NCBI GenBank assembly: GCA_035236585.1
Contig: CP141132.1
Span: 39,621,880 to 39,685,879, forward strand
Reading direction: 5' to 3'
DNA length: 64,000 nucleotides
Source of the DNA: Warburgia ugandensis
Taxonomy: Eukaryota; Streptophyta; Magnoliopsida; Canellales; Canellaceae
A program made the position numbers and the translations under genes. The notes under the pieces are model-generated. The model was not told the DNA's origin and did not search any database. It saw nothing but the letters and a program-made list of their open reading frames with translations. Positions 13,022 to 25,004 of the stretch are shown one piece after another; the first letter of the stretch is position 1; every line of letters starts with the position of its first letter.

Positions 13022-14731
13022 GTTTTTTCATTTTTAAGACTCTGTACATACGACACTAAAACGCTTATAACTTGAGATCTAGAGCTCCGATTGAGGCGCC
13101 GCAAAAGGTGTTGTGTCCGTGTCGATGGCGCTGACACATACAAAATATAAAATCCATGATCAAGGCCCAATAAAAGGTGGGAATGACCCTTAGAATAGGA
13201 TGTTGGCGCGTGGCCACTAGAACATTGGAAAACTGAGGATACCAAGGCCCAATTAGGACCTTAGGACACCATAAGCATAGGGATGGACCCCTAATGCCTA
13301 AGTAAAAAGACCAATTACTCTAAAACCCATAAAAGATAGGCCAAACTAACCTTGATTCCCCAAACCATGATCAGGAGCGTCCAAGGACAAAAGGGTTAGC
13401 GCGACCTAACCAGGTAGGTGCTCTATCACTATTAGATTCTTTTAAAAGAACTATTATTGCTTTAGAAACATATGTTTTAAGTATATGACTTGTTTAGCAT
13501 GACTTAATTCAGCATGCATGTGATAAATGCTTTGTACATAGACATGTTTTGTAAATGATTGCATATACATTATGCACATATATGTTTTGCAAACTATCGC
13601 ATACATTGCACGATTTGTGAGCATTAAGTTCTTGCATAAATCGTATGTCCTTGAGGGTTGCCAAAAGACGCTGGAGTGCCGAGGGCCAGGCAGTTGTGAG
13701 GGACCCAAAGAGGACAGGTTTTGAAAAGAGGTTTTGGCTTATTTGATCTTATGTGATTTGGGCTAGAAAGCCCGTGGGTGCTATGCCGAGGGGTCTGGGT
13801 TGGCCACCTGACCTCTACCACTATTAGGTGGATGGGTACCACGCCCAAAAAGAGGCAAGTCCCTACATCTACTGCATGTGGTACAGGGGGCTACCACTGG
13901 TGTCACGGCACTGGGTCAACGTGTCATAGGCCCCGTGGAGGCTATGACCGAGTGTCCTCAGGTACCTGGGGACCACACGGCGAGGAGGTTGTGGGCATAG
14001 TGGACCCTATGGTTTGATGATTTCTGTGCATTGCATATGGCATGATATGAGGTTGGTCGACCATACCATACTAGAGATCCATGAGTTGGATTCCATGAAG
14101 CATTTTATGCATATCATGATGTTATGATATATATGTATATGATACTTTCGATTTTGGATTATATGATCCTTTAAGTCGTTAGTATTTCAGTTTGACAATG
14201 GATTTTGATGTCGATATTGAACTTGAGTATTCAGACATGCACATGTTTTGGAAAGAGCATATGATTTTAAAACATCGCATGCATTATAAAACTAGTAGTG
14301 ATAGACTCCTACTGAGTATAGTATATACTCACCCTATTCTTAACATTTTTTAGGATAGTTCCACTCATAAATAGAAGACGTCTCAGGAGATATTAGTGCT
14401 ATGAGCAAGTGAATCAAAAAGAAGAAAGTTATACATGTAAGTAAACTCTCAACCCTTTGGACATGAAGTTGTATTTAATTACAGTTGGGCTGTGTGCTGT
14501 GACTAGAAAGACCTGGGGAAAAATATTTATGATTTCTGAAGTTTTTCAAAAACTACTTTGGTTGTTGTGAAGGCAAATGACACTCGGGGTTTTCAAAAAA
14601 TGAGTTTAAAACTAAAGATTTTCCGCTGCATTGCATGGTTTTTATAGAATGGTTTTCAAATAGGGATGCATCCTGCCTTAAGAAATTAGGTATTGCATTT
14701 AAAAATGCATGAGAAAACCCGGGTCGTCACA

Positions 14732-15686
14732 TTGCAATGTGCACTACACATTCAAAACTGTAAACTTAAGCCAAATTGGTGATAATTGAGTCATTTTAAG
14801 GACTAAAATATTCAAATTATATGATGTGTATGGAATTTATCTTTTAGGATAGTTTGAATGTGAAATTGTTCTGTCTTGTATAAAATTAGATATTTTGTTC
14901 TTTTTCGCCTAGACTACTGAAACAATATAATTAAGCCAAATTAGTCATAATTAACTGATTTCTTAGACTATAATATTCAAAATATTGGGATATATATGTA
15001 GTTTATCTTTTTATATAGTTGGAATGTAAAATTCCCCTTTCTTATGTAAAATTAGATATTTTGTGCATTGTTGCTTTCGTACTCTACACTTTTGAAATAG
15101 TAGAATTAAGTGACAATAGTAATAATTAAGTGATTTCTAAGACTAAAATATTAAAAATATGGGGATCTGCATACAATTTATGTTTCAATATAGTTGGAAT
15201 GTGAAAGTCATTTTTCTTGTGTTGAGTTATATATTATGGGCATTTTTGCAATGTGCACTACACTTTCGAAACTGTAGACCTAATCCAAATTGGTAATAAT
15301 TGAGTCATTTTAAGGACTAAAATAATCAAAATATATGATGTGTATGGAATTTATGTTTTAGTATAGTTTGAATGTGAAATTGCTCTATGTTGTATAAAAT
15401 TAGATATTTTGTGCATTTTCGTCTAGATTATTAAAACAGTATAATTAAGCCCAATTAGTGATAATTGAGTGATTTCTAAGACTGTAATATTAAAACTATA
15501 GGGATATATATGTAGTCTATCTTTTAATATAGTTCGAATATAAAATTCCCTTTCTTATGCAAAAATAGATATTTTGTGCATTCTTGTATTTGTACTCTAG
15601 ACTTTTGAAATAGTAGAATGATGCGAAATTAGTGATAATGAAGTGATTTCTAAGACTAAAATATTAAAAATATAGGGATGGGCATA
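14732..15686. repeat. Satellite segment between solo LTR 1 and the Athila element
   Basis: The A monomer interrupted by solo LTR 1 resumes here with the duplicated ttgca. It is followed by B, C (ctttttatatagttgg type), and a further A-B-C trimer carrying the gggcatttttg and gcattcttgtatttg markers. The segment ends at the gcata target duplication (15682-15686) of the Athila insertion, 14 bp into another A monomer. Confidence 0.93.
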
Positions 15687-18200
15687 TGTTAAGTGTTTAA
15701 TTTTGGTCAAAATTCCCCTAATTTAGCGTTCAATTAGATCATCTAACCGTTCAATTTTACAAAACTTAGCTTGATTTTGAATATAAATTCAATTGACCAT
15801 CCAAACCTTAATTTGTCAAAATCAACGGTCAGATGATCATTAGAGTTCATTAGATGACTAATGTGTGGTTCAAATGATTCTAATTTAGTCTTTTCTTTTG
15901 CAGATCAACCAAAGGATGCGCAGATGGATACGAATAAAAGATAACGGTGCAGATCATCTTAAAGGGCAATGGATGGACCAGATCACCCATGGAGATAGAT
16001 GGAATGGAAATCATGGACAAAATGGAAAGAACATGTAAAGGGCAACTCCTTCCCCCACTTCTTTCTTTCCTTTTCTTTTTTTTTCTCTTTTTCTTTCTTT
16101 CCTTTTCCTTTTTCCTTCTTTCTTTCCTTTTTCTCTTTTCTTTTTTTTCCTTTTCCTTGTCCTCTTCCTTTTTCCTTTTTCCCTTTCTTTTTCTCTTTTC
16201 CTTCTTTCCTTTTCCTTTTTCTCTTTTCCTTCTTTCCTTTTTCTTTGTTTTTCCTTCTTTCCTTTTTCTTTTTCCCTTCCTCATTCTCATGTACCCACTT
16301 TCCCTCTTTTCTTTTAGCCTTCTTTCCCAACTGTACCCAACTCTCTCTTCATATATTTTTTTCTTCTTCTCCTCTAGGTCTTCTACCCATCTTCATGCAC
16401 AAAGCATAGCCTCTTCTCTCCACCCATCTTCCTCTCTTCTCCCTCCCTCTCTCTTGCTTCTCTCTCTCACTTTGTCTCACCCACTCCTCCTCATCTCTTT
16501 TATCTGCCTAATAGTTCTTCCCATCTATTCCATCTCTCCATCTCAGCTCCCTCTGTCTACTTCACTCACTCACCTTCCCCTCTGTCACCGGCTTGCTCCG
16601 ACATCCTTAGAAGGAGAAATAGCTGCGGACCCCCATCTCTTCTTATTCCCACTTTGCTATCATTCTTTCCTGGTGTGTTTTTTTATCTCCATTTCCAGTT
16701 GGAAAACTGGATTCCATCTCTATCACGCTGGTAGTTCATCTGTCATTATCGAACGGCCCTGCCCCAGTGCTTCTTCCATCATCGCTCGTCGCTTATTGCC
16801 GACTGTAAGACCCCCAGATCTCCAAGTACAGCACCTGTCGACACGCTCTTCCCTCCACATATCTCCACCGGATGTTCTCCAGCCTTGGTTGACGTTTTCC
16901 CCATCCCCAACCGCACTCTCTACTCCATTCTCTCTTTCCTCTCTTTTAGTTTCTTCTCCTTCATCTTTCTTTCAAGCTCCATCTCCTCCAATTCTAGGCT
17001 GTTTCCACTTTAAGTACCAGCACCACCTTCCTCTTCACATCCATCTCTCCGTCTACCTAATCCTCTTGTGCAGTCTCTCACATCTACCCAGTGTTTCTTC
17101 CATTCACCGCCTCAGCCCCCTCTAGTTCAGCACCCTGCTTTTTACACCTGGTCAATTTCTCTTTCTGGGTTTCCAACAGGAACTCATTTCAGATCATCCT
17201 GTTTTCCTCCAACCCGATCATGCAATGCTCCGTTGCTCCATATGAGAAAGGCATCGTTTTTCCTCTCTTGACGACGGCCAAGCACGCCCATACCAAAGAC
17301 GCTTCACCAAACCATCGGCAGGCCCAGAAACGGAAACCCAGCTCTGGGTTTTCTTCCCCTCTCCTCCTTTCCTTTCCTTTCCTCTCTTCTCCTCTCCCTT
17401 CCCCTCCTCCGGTTTCCCTTCTTCATCGGGTTCTCAGTCTGGTTTTTTTCTAAAAACCAGATTTTAATAAAATTCCTGTTTTGCCCCTCCTCTTTAAACG
17501 AAATTACAAATATGTTCTTTCTGGTTTATTCCATCTGTGTCCCGCTTTATTCCAGTTCTGTTTTATCCATCTTTTGACTATCCAGGAACTGCCTAATCTA
17601 TACCAGATCAATTAAGGCCTAACCCATCAACGGGTTAGCCTTAATCAAAACCAAATCTTCAATTTCTCCTTATTTTCTCATCTGATATCAAATTAATTTT
17701 ACAGGTTCATTCTTAGGACATCCCTAGACATAACCAACACTTTTGATCTTAGATCTGAAATCCATAAATCAATCTAAGCTGTCCAAATCTTGAAATCACA
17801 ATTTAGCCTAGATCTTGACCATTTTGAAGAATCTGTCAAATCCGACAGGTGGATCACTAATCAAGAACGGGTTGAAGATATCTATTTAGGAGGATCAGCT
17901 TTTAGAAGACCAGAAGTGAAGATTTTAATGAAAATTGATCTAGGGAAGTAGTTTTTTCTCATTATTTGATTTTGTTTGTTTTCTTTAAGAACTGGAAATT
18001 CTATATTTTTGAGAAGTTTATTAGATCTGAACATTGATTCTCATTTTAATAATTTCAGTAATTGTGAGTGATTTATTTTTAATTTTAAATAATTAGATTT
18101 TATTGAAAACTCCATTTTAAATCAAGTCCTTGTGGAATCGACCCGTACTTGCATAAGCTACCCTACAATAGCCCGTGCACTTACGGTAAAACAATTAACA
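15687..18200 (+). repeat. 5' LTR of the Athila element (2514 bp)
   Basis: It starts TGTTAAGTGTTTAATTTTGG and ends aaaacaattaaca, directly before the primer site. Its partner is 26626-29871; apart from the nested TRIM the two align end to end with a few percent difference. It contains a long pyrimidine tract (about 16050-16285), a possible TATA-like tcatatattt near 16348, and a second C/T-rich stretch near 17340-17415. The long reading frames across the pyrimidine tract are compositional artefacts rich in F, S, L on one strand and K, E, R on the other. Confidence 0.95.
16050..16285 (+). repeat. Polypyrimidine tract in 5' LTR
   Basis: About 235 bases are almost purely C and T on the plus strand, made of irregular cctttt, ctttct and tccttc units. 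The matching tract in the 3' LTR (about 26990-27254) differs in unit number, showing slippage-type change since insertion. Such mirror-like purine/pyrimidine DNA can form triplex structures; this is a general property, not a demonstrated role. Confidence 0.85.
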
Positions 18201-18206
18201 AGTTTT

Positions 18207-18224
18207 TGGCGCCGTTGCCGGGGA
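18207..18224 (+). promoter_or_regulatory. Primer binding site (tRNA-Asp type)
   Basis: TGGCGCCGTTGCCGGGGA begins 6 bp after the 5' LTR end. It matches the primer site known from Athila-type elements, complementary to the 3' end of tRNA-Asp, where reverse transcription would be primed. The neighbouring ggcgccgttgccgggg sequence is a strong lineage marker. Confidence 0.9.
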
Positions 18225-19412
18225 CTTGCAAAGGAGTTTTCATAAAATTTAATTAAAAAAATATATAAAATCAGAAAATTTTAAAAAAAATCAGAAAAAT
18301 CCAGAAAAATACATAAAATTAGGAATTGCAATTTTTAGCATTTTAGGAAATTTTAGGTGTATTTTTAAATTTTTTTTAGGGCATAATCACCTTGTTTCCT
18401 GAATTTGGTACTAATTTCTAATTTTATTTTTCAGGAAATTGGAAAGTGGAGGAATTTGGCAAGTGGATCTTCACCAAATTGGAAACTTCCCTGGCTTCCT
18501 AGAATAGGACTTTCTTTTTTTCTTTTGAGTGAATCTTGTAGTGAGGATCCTTGTAAATTGCAATTTCCATTTTAAAATTTAAAGGGTTGTATAATACAGG
18601 GCAAGTGTGGGATAAGGTGGCCCACACTTGATCTTCATCAGAAACCCCACTGTGAGTTTCCTCACTCATTTATTTCCTAGATTAGGGTTTGCATTTAGAA
18701 TAATTTGCATTGTTTGGTAGTGTAACTCATATAGAAGCATTTTTTTTAATAATTGTTGCATTTTAGGATTTTGCATTAGTTTACTGCTTTTAATTGCATT
18801 CTTAGGGCATGTTTAATGTTTTAAGGTGATTTATATGCTGATCGAATTGCTATGGTGTGTGAAAATTAATTAGTAAGGGCACCCTACCCCCATAAGATCA
18901 AGGGTGGATTTCATCACCACCTCTTGGCCCACTTAGGGTAATCACCTTAAGCGCAAAACCTTCCTTTCACGTTAATTTAAAATCAATCAGAAGAGACCTA
19001 TAGGGCCATCGCATGCTCGTAGGACCCTCTTAATAGGATGCGATTTACTGTCAGTCGAGTGGCTTTTGATCACTGTGGTTATTGGGGGTTATCTAATAGA
19101 GCCTTGCTCTTCCCCCACCTCCTATTGACTTTTGTTGAGGTCTAAACGCCTCCTTACATGAGGGTTGTATTAACCACCTTGGTTAGAACCTAATTGGTAA
19201 GCAGTAATCAACTCCCAAAGAGAGGAGGAACGCTAGTCTAGGCTAATAAAAGCATCGTCCCCACAGAAAATCAAGAAAATCAAATTGCTGCTTATTAGCC
19301 TTAGGATTATTTGAGTGTGCCCTTTTGTTTGCGCATCATTCTAGAAGTTAGGTTGCATCATTTAGGTTAGTTTTCTCAAAAAAAAAAAAAAAAAAAAAGA
19401 AGCTTCCCTTGT
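18225..19412 (+). other. Athila leader (5' untranslated region)
   Basis: This noncoding stretch of about 1.2 kb lies between the primer site and gag. It opens AT-rich (18240-18400), then carries a module at about 18861-19262 that is also found, on the minus strand, inside the third solo LTR (48335-48735). The module holds two stem-loops. An A-run of about 21 bases (19378-19398) lies just before the gag start. I see no reading frame of note. Confidence 0.8.
19084..19116 (+). other. Predicted leader stem-loop shared with solo LTR 3
   Basis: GGGGG, a nine-base bulge, AGAGC, a three-base loop, GCTCT, one base and CCCCC give a two-part hairpin. A second small hairpin, GAGG with an eight-base loop and CCTC, follows at 19137-19152. 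Both are retained in the related module at 48433-48523 (minus strand), where the only change in the first loop is CTT to CTC. A role in RNA dimerisation, packaging or translation control is possible but is only an inference. Confidence 0.5.
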
Positions 19413-20560
19413 ATGCACTTTTGGAGACGCGACAAAACCGAAAGGTTAGTCAAGTATGACCAAAAAGACATACAACAAGATCAGGCCACATCTATGACTG
19501 ATCAACGCTCTAGGGGTAATTCACCCCATGGAAGTCAAGGGGCTCCACTCATCATGAATGAGGACCCACCACCCTTGATGGAAGATGAATATCAACCTCC
19601 ACTAAGGAGGAATAATCATCAACCAAATAGAGATTGGAGAAGAAACAATAGGGAGTGGGACCAACAAAGTGAACATGGGGATGATAATATTGAGGGTCAT
19701 CAAAACTTTCATGGTAGAACTTTAAAAGACTACCTTCAGCCTACACACACCAGCACACCATCCTGTGTAATTCTTCCTCAAAATGCTGGTGCTTTAGAAT
19801 TAAAAACGGGAGTAATCCAATTACTTCCCAAATTCCATGGTCTAGATAGTGAGAGTCCTTATCTGCACCTTAAAGAATTTGATGAGGTATGTAGTACTCA
19901 ACGAACACAAAATGTAGGTCTAGATACTGTCAGACTTAAACTTTTTCCTTTCTCTTTAAAGGAAAAAGCAAAAATGTGGTTTAATGCACTGCCATCAGGT
20001 TCCATAAGAACTTGGAATGAAATGACTACGGAATTCTTAAAGAAGTTTTTCCCTACCCATAAAACCAATACGCTTCGCCGCAAAATAATGAACTTTACCC
20101 AGAAGGATAAAGAATCATTCTATCAATTCTGGGAAAGGTTCAAAGAACTACAACTCACTTGCCCACATCATGGCTATGAACCATGGTGCATCATCAGCTT
20201 CTTTTATGAAGGACTAAATTCTGACATGCGCTAGTTTGTAGAGATGATGTGTAATGGTAACATTCTCAACAAACAACCAGATGAGGCGGAGGAGTATTTG
20301 GAATGACTAGCTGAAAGTGCACAGACCTGGGCTGACTCAGAAAGAATAGAACATACAGATAGACCTAAGCCCAATAACACCCATGCTAGGGGAGGCATGT
20401 ATGCTATGTCTGAAAAAGATGATATCAATGCCAAAGTAGCATCCTTAGCGAGAAAAGTAGAAGCCATAGAAATGGGAAAGAAAAACTCACATAAAGAAGA
20501 ACAAGTGTGTAGCATTTGTGAAAGTACGTCACATCTTACTCAGGAATGTCCTACAATCCC
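19413..20560 (+). pseudogene. Athila gag region (fossil)
   Basis: Gag would form the virus-like particle and bind the element's RNA. The start used is the ATG at 19413 (protein opening MHFWRRDKTE), just after the A-run. A charged, proline-rich N-terminal part (about residues 1-110) precedes the retrotransposon gag core (about 130-270), recognisable from LLPKFHGLDSESPYLHLKEF and AKMWFNALPSGSI. Further on, at 20508-20549, a zinc knuckle of the form C-x2-C-x4-H-x4-C (CSICESTSHLTQEC) can be read in the same frame. The core is typical of Athila gag. The region is broken and is not expected to make a working protein. Confidence 0.88.
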
Positions 20561-20792
20561 TGCTTTTTAAGATGTACTTCATGATCAAGCTAATGCACTT
20601 AACACATATAAAAGACCTTTCTCCCCATATTCAGAGACTTATAATCCCAACTGGAGAAACTATCCAAATTTTAGTTGGAAAAATGGACCTACTACTAATG
20701 TTCCACAATCAGGACAATATCAACCTCATCAACAAAACCAAGGACTTCTTACCTTACCTTATCAAACTCATCAACCTCCTTCTGGACCTTAC

Positions 20793-21750
20793 TTGCCCCC
20801 ACCTAAAAGGCATGTTGAGGATAATCAAAACATTCAAAACCAGGAAAGGAAAATTTCTCAACTAGAGAGTCAAATAAAACAAACCAACCAATCCATGAAT
20901 GATTTAAAAAATATGAGTCAAATGATGCAAAGTATGGAAAAAGGAAAGTTCCGAGCTCAACCACAAGCAAACCCTAAGGGAGTGCATGCGGTTAGCAGTA
21001 ATGCATCTGATGAAACATCTAGCTCTACCATGGAACAAACTAAGGTTGTTACTATTCTTAGGAGTGGTAAAAGAATTGAGAAAGATGAGCCTCAAAAGAC
21101 TGAAAAGGTAGAAAAATCCACGAAAGTTAAAGAAAACTCTAAACAAAAGGACCCTGTTTCACCTGTTGATCCATGTCCTATACCTGCTCCATTTCCTCAA
21201 AGGTTGCGTCAAGCCCCAAAGTCTGTATCTAATGATGAGATTTTAGAGATTTTCAAGCAAGTCAAGATCAACATACCAATCTTAGATGCTATAAAACAAA
21301 TCCCATCATATGCCAAATTCTTAAAAGACTTATGCACCATAAAGAGAAAATTGAATGTCCAGAAGAAGGCATTTTTTACTGAACAAGTTAGTTCTATTCT
21401 TCAACACCATACACCACCAAAGTACAAAGATCCTGGTTGCCCCACTCTTACTTGCATTATTGGCAGCTACAAGATTAACCAAGCTCTTCTTGATTTAGGA
21501 TCTAGTGTAAATCTATTACCATACTCGGTATACGAACAGTTAGGTCTGGGTGAACTAAAACCTACATCTACTACGCTCTAGCTAGCTGACCGTTCTGTAA
21601 AAATACCGAGAGGGGTAATAGAGGATGTGTTAGTCCAGGTAGAACAATTTTGTTTCCCTGTCGATTTTCTAGTTCTAGATACACAACCGGTGGTGAATGA
21701 GAAGAATGAAATACCAGTCATCTTGGGATGACCATTTTTGGCTACGTCCA
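20793..21750 (+). pseudogene. Athila gag C-terminal part and protease region (fossil)
   Basis: This region lies downstream of the zinc knuckle and in the same frame as gag. The first part is Q/N/K-rich and coiled-coil-like (QLESQIKQTNQSMNDLKNMS), followed by GKFRAQPQANPKGVHAV, the kind of linker seen at the gag end in Athila elements. A lysine-rich stretch follows. Near 21480-21530 comes an aspartic-protease signature, LLDLGSSVNLLP, matching the DLG-S motif of the plant Athila protease. The protease would cut the gag-pol polyprotein. The region is decayed. Confidence 0.82.
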
Positions 21751-23640
21751 ATGCCTTAATCAACTGTAGAAATGGTGTCATGAAACTGTCTTTTGGCAAT
21801 ATGACATTAGAGCTAAACATCTTTAACATTTGTAAGCAACCTGGTGAAACTACTGATGATTTGCACAGTGTTAACATGATCAATTCAGTTGTGCAAGATC
21901 AGTTTCAGTCATCTTCCTTGTCGGACCCACTAGAGGCCTGTTTGGCCCATTTTAATGAGTTTAATGAGGATGCATTAATAGAGGAAGTTAATGCCCTCCT
22001 GGATTCTGTTCCTATCATGGAAACAGAAAAATGGAAACCTCCTTTCGAGGACCTTCCACTGAGGGAGTCCACTTCCCTTCCATCATTCATAGAACCTCCT
22101 AAGCTTGAATTGAAATCTCTACCATCAGATTTAAAATATGCCTTTTTAGGAGACAAAGAGACTTTTCCTGTAATAATTTCCTCTCAATTAGAAACATCTC
22201 AGGAGAAAAAGTTAATAGACACTTTAAAAGAACACAAAGGTGCTATAGGATGGACCATAGCTGATATAAAGGGCATTAACCCTTTAATCTGCACCCATAG
22301 GATCTATCTAGAGGATGAAGCTAAGCCATGTCGTCAAATGCAAAGAAGGTTAAATCCTAATATAAAAGATGTGGTTAGAGCAGAAGTCCTAAAGTTGCTT
22401 GATGTGGGAATCATCTATCCCATAAGTGATAGCAAATGGGTAAGTCCTACTCAGGTAGTTCCAAAGAAGTCTAGAGTGACAGTAATAACTAACGCCAACA
22501 ATGAATTGATCCCTACCAGGGTTACTATTGGTTGGCGTATGTGTATCGACTATCGAAAGTTGAATGCTGTTACAAGGAAGGACCATTTTCCTTTGCCCTT
22601 CGTTGATCAAATGTTAGAAAGGGTTGCAGGACATCAGTACTATTGTTTCTTAGATGGTTATTCAGGGTATAATCAAATAGAAATTGCACCCGAGGATCAG
22701 GAAAAGACCACATTTACATGTTCTTTTGGCACTTTTGCTTACAAAAGAATGCCATTTGGATTATGTAATGCTCCCACCACATTTCAATGTTGCATGTTAA
22801 GCATTTTCAGTGATATGGTGGAGAGAATTTTAGAGGTTTTCATGGACGACTTTTCTGTTTTCGGTAATTCATTTGAAACATGTCTTGAAAATCTAAGAAA
22901 AGTCTTAACTCGTTGTAAAGAAAAGAACCTAGTGCTTAATTGGGAAAAATGTCATTTCATGGTTCCTAAGGGAATTGTCTTAGGTCACATTGTGTCATCT
23001 AAAGGTATAGAGGTAGATAGAGCTAAAGTTGATCTAATTTCCAATCTACCCATTCCAAAATCTATTAGGGACATTCGCTCTTTCCTAGGTCATGCAGGAT
23101 TCTATAGGAGGTTCATTAAAGATTTTAGTGCAATATCTAGACCATTATGTTACCTCCTCACAAAGGATACTCCTTTTGAGTGGACTGAGGATTGTCAAGA
23201 AGCTTTTATAAAGTTGAAAGACAAGTTGACCACCGCACCTATCATGCAGCCACCTGATTGGAGTTTACCCTTTGAAATCATGTGTGATGCCAGTGACTAT
23301 GCTGTAGGAGCTGTACTAGGACAGAGAAAAGAAAAGAAGCCATACGTCATCTATTATGCTAGTAGGACCTTAAATAGCACCCAAATAAACTATTCTACTA
23401 CGGAAAAAGAACTCTTAGCAGTTGTCTTCACATTGGATAAATTTAGGTCTTACTTGGTTGGATATAAAATAGTCATATTCACTGACCATTCGGCCCTCAA
23501 GTATCTTCTTTCTAAGAAAGATGCTAAGCCTAGACTAATTAGATGGATCCTCCTACTCTAAGAGTTTGACATTGAAATAAAAGATAAAAAGGGAGTAAAG
23601 AATGTGGTAGCTGACCATTTGTCTCGCTTAGTCCTAACAG
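21750..23640 (+). pseudogene. Athila pol: reverse transcriptase and RNase H region (fossil)
   Basis: The reverse transcriptase part includes CIDYRKLNAVTRKDHFPLPF (near 22545), FLDGYSGYNQI, MPFGLCNAPTTF and the catalytic FMDDFSVFG box (MDD at about 22842-22850), where the two D residues are part of the polymerase active site. RNase H follows, with MCDASDYAVGAVLG (near 23280), TEKELLAVV and FTDHSAL, which hold the expected acidic residues. Order and motif wording fit Athila rather than chromoviruses. A linker of about 200 residues separates the protease from the reverse transcriptase. The active-site motifs can still be read, but the region is broken overall. Confidence 0.93.
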
Positions 23641-23879
23641 AACCTTTAGATGAGTTGCCAATTAAAGACACTTTCCCTAATGAGCAACTTTTTCATGTTT
23701 CCCATCCTCCCTGGTTTGCTGATATTGCAAATTATTTAGTCACGGGGAAATTTCCTGAACATTGAACTAAACAAGAAAAGAAAAAATTCTTTTCCAATGT
23801 TAAGCACTATTTCTGGGATGATCCATACCTGTTTAAATACTGTCTAGATCAAATCATTAGGAGATGTGTCCCTGACTTA

Positions 23880-25004
23880 GAACAACATAGTGTTATCTCC
23901 TTTTGTCATTCAGAAGCATGTGGTGGACATTTTTCTGCCCAGAAAACAGCGACAAAGATTTTGCAGTGCGGTTTTTATTGGCCGTCGTTGTTCAAAGACA
24001 CACATGTGTTCTGTAAATTATGTGAGCAATGTCAAAAGTTAGGAGGACTAACCCGTAGGAATATGATGCCTCTAAACCCTATTCTTATCATAGAAATTTT
24101 TGATTGTTGGGGCATTGATTTCATGGGTCCATTCCCACCTTCTTTTGGCTACATTTATATCTTATTAGCCGTAGACTATATTTCAAAATGGATTGAGGCT
24201 ATCCTGTGTAGGAATAATGATCACAAAATAGTTCTTAAAATTTTAAAAGAAAACATTTTTTCTAGATTCGGGACCCCTCGAGCCATTATAAGTGATAACG
24301 GTACACATTTTTGCAACAAACCATTTGAAGCACTAATGAAAAAATATAATATTACACATAAAATTGCAACATCGTATCCCCCACAAACAAGTGGACAAGT
24401 AGAAGTATCTAATCGGGCCATCAAACAAATCCTTCAAAAGACTATTACTCCAGATCGTAAAGATTGGTCTCTTCAACTGACCAATGCGCTTTGGGCTTAC
24501 AAGATTGCACATCGCACCCCGATTGGTATGTCTCCCTATCGTATTGTATACGGTAAGGCTTGTCATTTGCCTGTGGAATTGGAACATAGAGCCTATTGGG
24601 CAATAAAGACATTCAATTTCAATATGGATAAAGCAGGCTCAGATCGCAAACTCCAACTTAATGAGTTGGAAGAGATTAGGCAAGAAGCATATGAGAGTAA
24701 TAGGATATATAAAGAAAAGATGAAAGTTTTTCATGATAAGAACATAATGAGAAAATCCTTTACTCCAAGCCAAAAGGTTCTACTTTACAATTCTAAGCTT
24801 CACTTATTTCCAAGTAAGCTTAGATCTCGATGGACCGGTCCATATATAGTAAAAGAAGTTTTTTCATATGGGACTGTCGAGATTGAGAATACTAGGACTG
24901 GTCATTCTTTTAAAGTGAATGGTCAACGTTTAAAGCCTTTCCTAGATTATGAGAATCCAGAAGTTGAGTCCACAACTCTGGAGGATCTTGTTTATCAGGA
25001 TTGA
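23880..25004 (+). pseudogene. Athila pol: integrase region (fossil)
   Basis: The zinc-binding N-terminal part is visible as H/H residues in [14 protein letters not shown] (near 23905-23950) and the C-x2-C pair in [11 protein letters not shown] (near 24012-24050). The catalytic core has the first D in [12 protein letters not shown], the second in IISDNGTHF and the E in GQVEVSNR, with exactly 35 residues between the second D and E (DD35E). The C-terminal part includes [20 protein letters not shown] and GPYIVKEVF, a typical Athila integrase tail. Pol ends at 25004. No chromodomain follows, as expected outside the chromovirus branch. Confidence 0.93.

Larger units (their letters stand above)
12078..14731 (+). 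mobile_element. Solo LTR 1 (2654 bp), probable Ty3/Gypsy-type LTR
   Basis: The segment begins TGTAATGACCCC and ends GGGTCGTCACA, so it has the TG...CA ends of an LTR. The 5-bp duplication ttgca flanks it at 12073-12077 and 14732-14736, and removing one copy restores an intact A monomer. There is no primer site, polypurine tract, coding region or second LTR inside, so it reads as a solo LTR left by LTR-LTR recombination. A TATA box lies about 416 bp from its start, followed by a CpG-rich stretch. The same family appears inverted at 30385-32721, and a longer relative lies at 46434-51158. Assignment to Ty3/Gypsy, perhaps a lineage with very long LTRs such as Tat/Ogre, is inferred from length and end sequence only. 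The short ORFs inside have no recognisable domain. Confidence 0.88.

Noticed and set aside
12339-13245. Overlapping short ORFs in solo LTR 1 and the matching ones in solo LTR 2 (31561-32425)
   Set aside because: They lie over the TATA box and CpG-rich stretch of an LTR, overlap on both strands, and show no domain or conserved frame.
15880-17125. Long reading frames across the pyrimidine tract on both strands (also 26886-27653 and the minus-strand K/E/R-rich frames)
   Set aside because: They arise from C/T-only sequence inside an LTR, exist on both strands and in several frames, and have only low-complexity composition. No domain is visible.
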